From Hyphomicrobium_A sp963759735 (lineage in GTDB: Bacteria > Pseudomonadota > Alphaproteobacteria > Rhizobiales > Hyphomicrobiaceae), in contig CAVXAF010000002.1 in NCBI GenBank assembly GCA_963759735.1, forward strand, positions 1 through 64,000: a stretch of DNA of 64,000 nucleotides, read 5' to 3'. The position numbers and the translations under genes were made by a program. Under the pieces are notes generated by a model, which searched no databases, was not told where the DNA came from, and saw only the letters and a program-made list of their open reading frames with translations. This document shows positions 60,968 through 64,000 of this stretch, piece by piece; position 1 is the stretch's first letter; every line of letters starts with the position of its first letter.

Positions 60968-62005
60968 CTATTCGACGGCCTCATCCTCATCGAACGGCTC
61001 ATCGAGTATCTCGCGTTCCGGCGAGGATCGATCGGCGAACTCCTCCGACCAGCCGATGTTGAGCAAAGCGTCACCCATGTTGACGATGGGCAGCGTCGTA
61101 CGCCCGATGATGATGCCGCGGCGCGGCGATCGGACTTCCACCGCCACATCCTCGTAAGGGTTGGCGACGTGGCCCACCACCTCGTCAACGCTGACCCCAT
61201 CGCCGATACGCTTGGTGGTGCGGAACACTCCGCCCTCGGGCGAGCGCAGCCAGCTCGATGCGTTGATCTGCACCGGCGCCTGTCGCTCGACGACCGGATC
61301 CACCCCTTCAGCCACGTCGAGCATCTTGATCTTGAACATCACGCCGGTGATACCGTCGACGCCGGCGCGGATGGCGAACTCGTCGAAGCGCAGCCCCTCG
61401 CCGCCCTCATAGCTCAGCACGTCGACACCGGCCGCGCGCGCCGCCTCGCGCAGCGACCCGGGACGCTCGGGACTTTCAAGCATCACCTCGGCGCCGAAGG
61501 CGCGTCCCAGCTCCTGTACCCGCGGACGCTTGCGGAACACGCAGCGGATCTGCGGCAGGTTGATGCGGTGGATCGGAGCCGTATGCAGGTCGATGCCGAC
61601 CTGCGAGCGATTGACGATCTCGGTCAGGAACAGATGCGCCAGTCGCGCGGCGAGCGAACCGTTCGCCGAACCTGGAAACGACCGGTTGAGGTCGCGCCGG
61701 TCCGGCAGGTAGCGCGAGCGGCTGATGAAGCCGAAGACATTGACCACCGGCACGCACAACAACGTGCCGTTGATGCTCTGCGGATTGAGTGTTCGCAGCA
61801 GCCGGCGGATGATCTCGACGCCATTGAGTTCATCGCCATGAATGGCTGCCGACACGAACATGGTCGGCCCAGGCTGGGCCCCGTGCAGCACATGCACCGG
61901 GAGCGTGACGGGCGCGTGATTGGAAAGCTTCGAAATCGGCAGGTCGACCAGCCGACGCTCGCCGGGTTCGACGGCCAAGCCTCCCACGACGAACGGCTGC
62001 CTCAC
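60968..62005 (-). CDS. Succinylglutamate desuccinylase / aspartoacylase-family zinc hydrolase
   Basis: 345 residues from GTG 62005, which has GGAG at 7 bases; a TTG at 62101 has no ribosome binding site. Zinc ligands: HGDELNGVEIIRRL (His, Glu) and VGIDLHTAP (His). Fold of M14-like deacylases. C-terminal half with GVMFKIKMLDVAEGV and EVRSPRRGIIIGRTTL, a biotinyl-like barrel. The family cleaves N-acyl amino acids. The C-terminus is acidic (DEPFDEDEAVE). Substrate unknown. Confidence 0.85.
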   Translation of the reverse strand: MRQPFVVGGLAVEPGERRLVDLPISKLSNHAPVTLPVHVLHGAQPGPTMFVSAAIHGDELNGVEIIRRLLRTLNPQSINGTLLCVPVVNVFGFISRSRYLPDRRDLNRSFPGSANGSLAARLAHLFLTEIVNRSQVGIDLHTAPIHRINLPQIRCVFRKRPRVQELGRAFGAEVMLESPERPGSLREAARAAGVDVLSYEGGEGLRFDEFAIRAGVDGITGVMFKIKMLDVAEGVDPVVERQAPVQINASSWLRSPEGGVFRTTKRIGDGVSVDEVVGHVANPYEDVAVEVRSPRRGIIIGRTTLPIVNMGDALLNIGWSEEFADRSSPEREILDEPFDEDEAVE

Positions 62006-62420
62006 GGCGTCGCTCCGATGACGGTGCTCCTTGTGATACGGCGGGGAAGGTGCACGAGCGGGCTCACCGACGCAAGCTGCTCGGCGCTCCGCACGACGCA
62101 ACGAACACAGATGAATTTTTACCGCCCGAAACAGGCGCTTTCAGTGTCCACACGAAACCTGGTGCAGCTTGTGAATAGCGTGGGCAGTTCGGGACAGACG
62201 CCTCGCCATCGCCGTGCGGGAGGTATAGAAATTCGCTGGGGCGTTAAGAAAACTCCGTGCTTAGCGTCGCTGACGCCAGCTCGCTGCTTGCACCTCGGCA
62301 AGGGCGCCTTTATGACTACGATATCCTCTGAGGGATCAAGGTCTACCGCGCGAGCAGGGATCTAATTCTGGTTCCTTTGTGAGCAGAAACCGGGTGGCGC
62401 GGCTGAGGCGGCAGAAGTTC
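62006..62420. other. Divergent gap between aspartoacylase-like and AsmA genes
   Basis: 415 bases without a supported gene. No EcfG, ICE or other recognised promoter motif was found. Confidence 0.4.
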
Positions 62421-64000
62421 ATGAAGCGCCAGAAGCAATCGATGCGACGCTACACCTGGGCGCTCGCGATCTCTTGCTTCCTTGTCATCCTGCTGGCGGC
62501 GCCTCTCCTGGTCAGCGATCGCTATAATCGTCTCGCTCTGCAGAGCGGGGCGGTCTTTGCCGCTTCGAGCAACAGCTACAGCCTCACCTCGCCTGTGCGG
62601 CTGATGAGCGGGCCGAACATCGAGCTCGAGAGCGGAACCTTGTCGGTGCCGCCGAGCCGTACCGGTCTGGCGCGCGGTGGCCAGATGATCGCCATGCTCA
62701 TCACCGGCAGCGGCCCGCCAATGACGCTGGAGCACGCCACGTTCACCACGGACTTCTCAACCCGCGTGCCGACCTTCTCCCAGGATTCCCCGGCCGAAGA
62801 AATTGCGCCGCTCGTCAAGGCGCTGCAGCGCATGCAGTTCGACGGTCTGATCGTGCGCAACAGCATCGTGCGCATAAAGATGTCGGATGGCGCCACGATC
62901 GACCTGACCAGCGTGGAAGCATCGATCTCCTCCAAACCCAATGGCACCATCGAAGCAGCGGGCTCGTTCGACTATCGCGGCGAGAAGGTCGCCTTCGACA
63001 CGACGCTCGGCGCCAGCCTGGACGCGCAAGGCATGTCGCGCCCGCTGAACACGTCGTTCACCGGCGCGCTGCTCACCGCCACCCTCGACGGCAGTCTGAT
63101 GCTCGGCGAGAACCCGCAGCTCCTTTCCCCGCAGAGCGAGCTAAAGGCTCCCGACCTGCGAGCGGCAGCGAGCTGGCTCGGCGTCAACTGGCCAACCGGT
63201 GGCAAAGGGTTTGGCGCTTTCCGCGCCAAGGGCCAACTGGAATGGATCGAGCGAACGATTGCTTTTCAGAATGCTGCTCTTGAGCTCGACGGCAACAGCG
63301 CCTCGGGAACGTTGTCGCTGAATTACGCCGGCGAACGGCCGACGGTCGAAGGCACCGTTGGCCTCAAGACGCTGGATCTGACGCAATACCTGAAGATCGA
63401 CGACCCCGAGGCTCAGCAGAAGAGCCTGCTTACATCCGTGCGCGGCACGAGCGGCCTGGAGTTCCCGCTCATCCGGGCCATCGATGCCGACTTCCGCATC
63501 TCGTCCGACAGCGTCACGCTGCCATCAGTCACGATCGGACGCAGCGCGGCAACGGTTTCACTGCGCGAAGGCAAGATGCTGGCCGACATTGCCGAGCTGG
63601 AGTTCGACGACGGAACGCGTGGCGGTGGCCAGATCCGTATCGACATGAGCGGCGTCAACCCCAACTACAGCGCCCAGGCAAAGTTCGAAGCGGCCGATGT
63701 CGGTCGTTCGGTCGAGGCCGTGTTCGGGCACCCGACAGTACAGGGTCGCGGCTCCATCACCGTCGATCTCAACGCCAGCGGCAATTCCGGCGAGAGCCTG
63801 CTTAGCTCCCTCGACGGGAAGCTCAGCGTCTCGCTGGCAGAAGGTGGTCGCGTCGGACTCGATATCAACAAGCTGGCGGCCGCCGACAGCGAGCCTTTGG
63901 CCGCCGCAGCCTGGAACGAGGTCAGCACCGGGGCGATTACGGTCGACAAGCTCGACGCGCGTTTCGCCGTCGCCAACGGCGTCGTCAGCATGCAATCGGC
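62421..64000 (+). CDS. AsmA-family protein, N-terminal part (runs off the window)
   Basis: At least 526 residues, open to the last base. One N-terminal membrane helix (about 12-32: YTWALAISCFLVILLAAPLL). The periplasmic part has repeated beta strands, with TLSLNYAGERPTVEGTVGLK and, later, GRGSITVDLNASGNSGESLL and SLAEGGRVGLDINKLAAA, the AsmA C-terminal signature. AsmA-like proteins bridge the periplasm in lipid transport or outer-membrane assembly. ATG 62421 follows GAGGCGG; an in-frame GTG at 62379 has no ribosome binding site. Confidence 0.85.
   Translation, partial: MKRQKQSMRRYTWALAISCFLVILLAAPLLVSDRYNRLALQSGAVFAASSNSYSLTSPVRLMSGPNIELESGTLSVPPSRTGLARGGQMIAMLITGSGPPMTLEHATFTTDFSTRVPTFSQDSPAEEIAPLVKALQRMQFDGLIVRNSIVRIKMSDGATIDLTSVEASISSKPNGTIEAAGSFDYRGEKVAFDTTLGASLDAQGMSRPLNTSFTGALLTATLDGSLMLGENPQLLSPQSELKAPDLRAAASWLGVNWPTGGKGFGAFRAKGQLEWIERTIAFQNAALELDGNSASGTLSLNYAGERPTVEGTVGLKTLDLTQYLKIDDPEAQQKSLLTSVRGTSGLEFPLIRAIDADFRISSDSVTLPSVTIGRSAATVSLREGKMLADIAELEFDDGTRGGGQIRIDMSGVNPNYSAQAKFEAADVGRSVEAVFGHPTVQGRGSITVDLNASGNSGESLLSSLDGKLSVSLAEGGRVGLDINKLAAADSEPLAAAAWNEVSTGAITVDKLDARFAVANGVVSMQS

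Overview
The window looks like the chromosome of an alphaproteobacterium of the order Hyphomicrobiales, probably near Hyphomicrobiaceae. The evidence is high GC, an rRNA operon ordered 16S-tRNA-Ile-tRNA-Ala-23S-5S, a 23S rRNA with an enlarged helix-9 insert, a tRNA-His lacking G-1, the block clpB / DUF4167 / prmC / prfA / RodZ-like / ptsP / lysC / ubiG, a phasin, and several EcfG-type promoters. The genus call is inference from 16S character and gene order; no database was searched.

Layout. 1-8.4 kb: six loci, all broken by frameshifts (RND membrane-fusion protein, Bcr/CflA-type MFS pump, L,D-transpeptidase, PilZ protein, FIST-hybrid histidine kinase, LuxR-type regulator). The breaks fall on both strands and leave otherwise well-conserved frames, so poor consensus quality is the first suspicion. 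8.6-12.8 kb: ubiB and three glycosyltransferases. 12.8-18.8 kb: an rRNA operon on the minus strand, with promoter and boxA at about 18.8 kb and a duplicated terminator module at 12.8-13.05 kb. 19.2-32.8 kb: housekeeping genes (M23 peptidase, clpB, MOSC protein, DUF4167, prmC-prfA, HTH/TM protein, ptsP, lysC). 33.2-41.5 kb: ubiG, then an accessory stretch with four good EcfG-type promoters (GGAAC-N16/17-CGTT). These precede a small lipoprotein, a membrane protein, a NepR-like small protein coupled to a receiver-only regulator, and a DUF3309 peptide. MFS and FkbM genes and tRNA-His follow. 41.8-48.9 kb: an RND efflux operon with a Spy/CpxP-like periplasmic protein, divergent from an OmpR/EnvZ-type two-component system. 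49.6-57.5 kb: orphan CpaC-type secretin, EF-hand lipoprotein, orphan lpxD, DUF3313 lipoprotein, phasin, PAS histidine kinase. 57.5-61 kb: a ferric-iron ABC uptake operon behind a candidate Irr (ICE) box, with a 12-cysteine protein between binding protein and permease. 61-64 kb: an aspartoacylase-family hydrolase and a truncated AsmA-family protein.

How the parts may work together. The most interesting region is 33.97-39.1 kb: four EcfG-type promoters in 5 kb, two of them divergent, around a NepR-like/receiver pair. This suggests an accessory branch of the general stress response outside the classical phyR-nepR-ecfG locus. The second is a 160-bp, hairpin-containing repeat found once upstream of clpB and once upstream of lysC, in the same orientation relative to each gene. 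No IS element, prophage, integrase or CRISPR array was seen.
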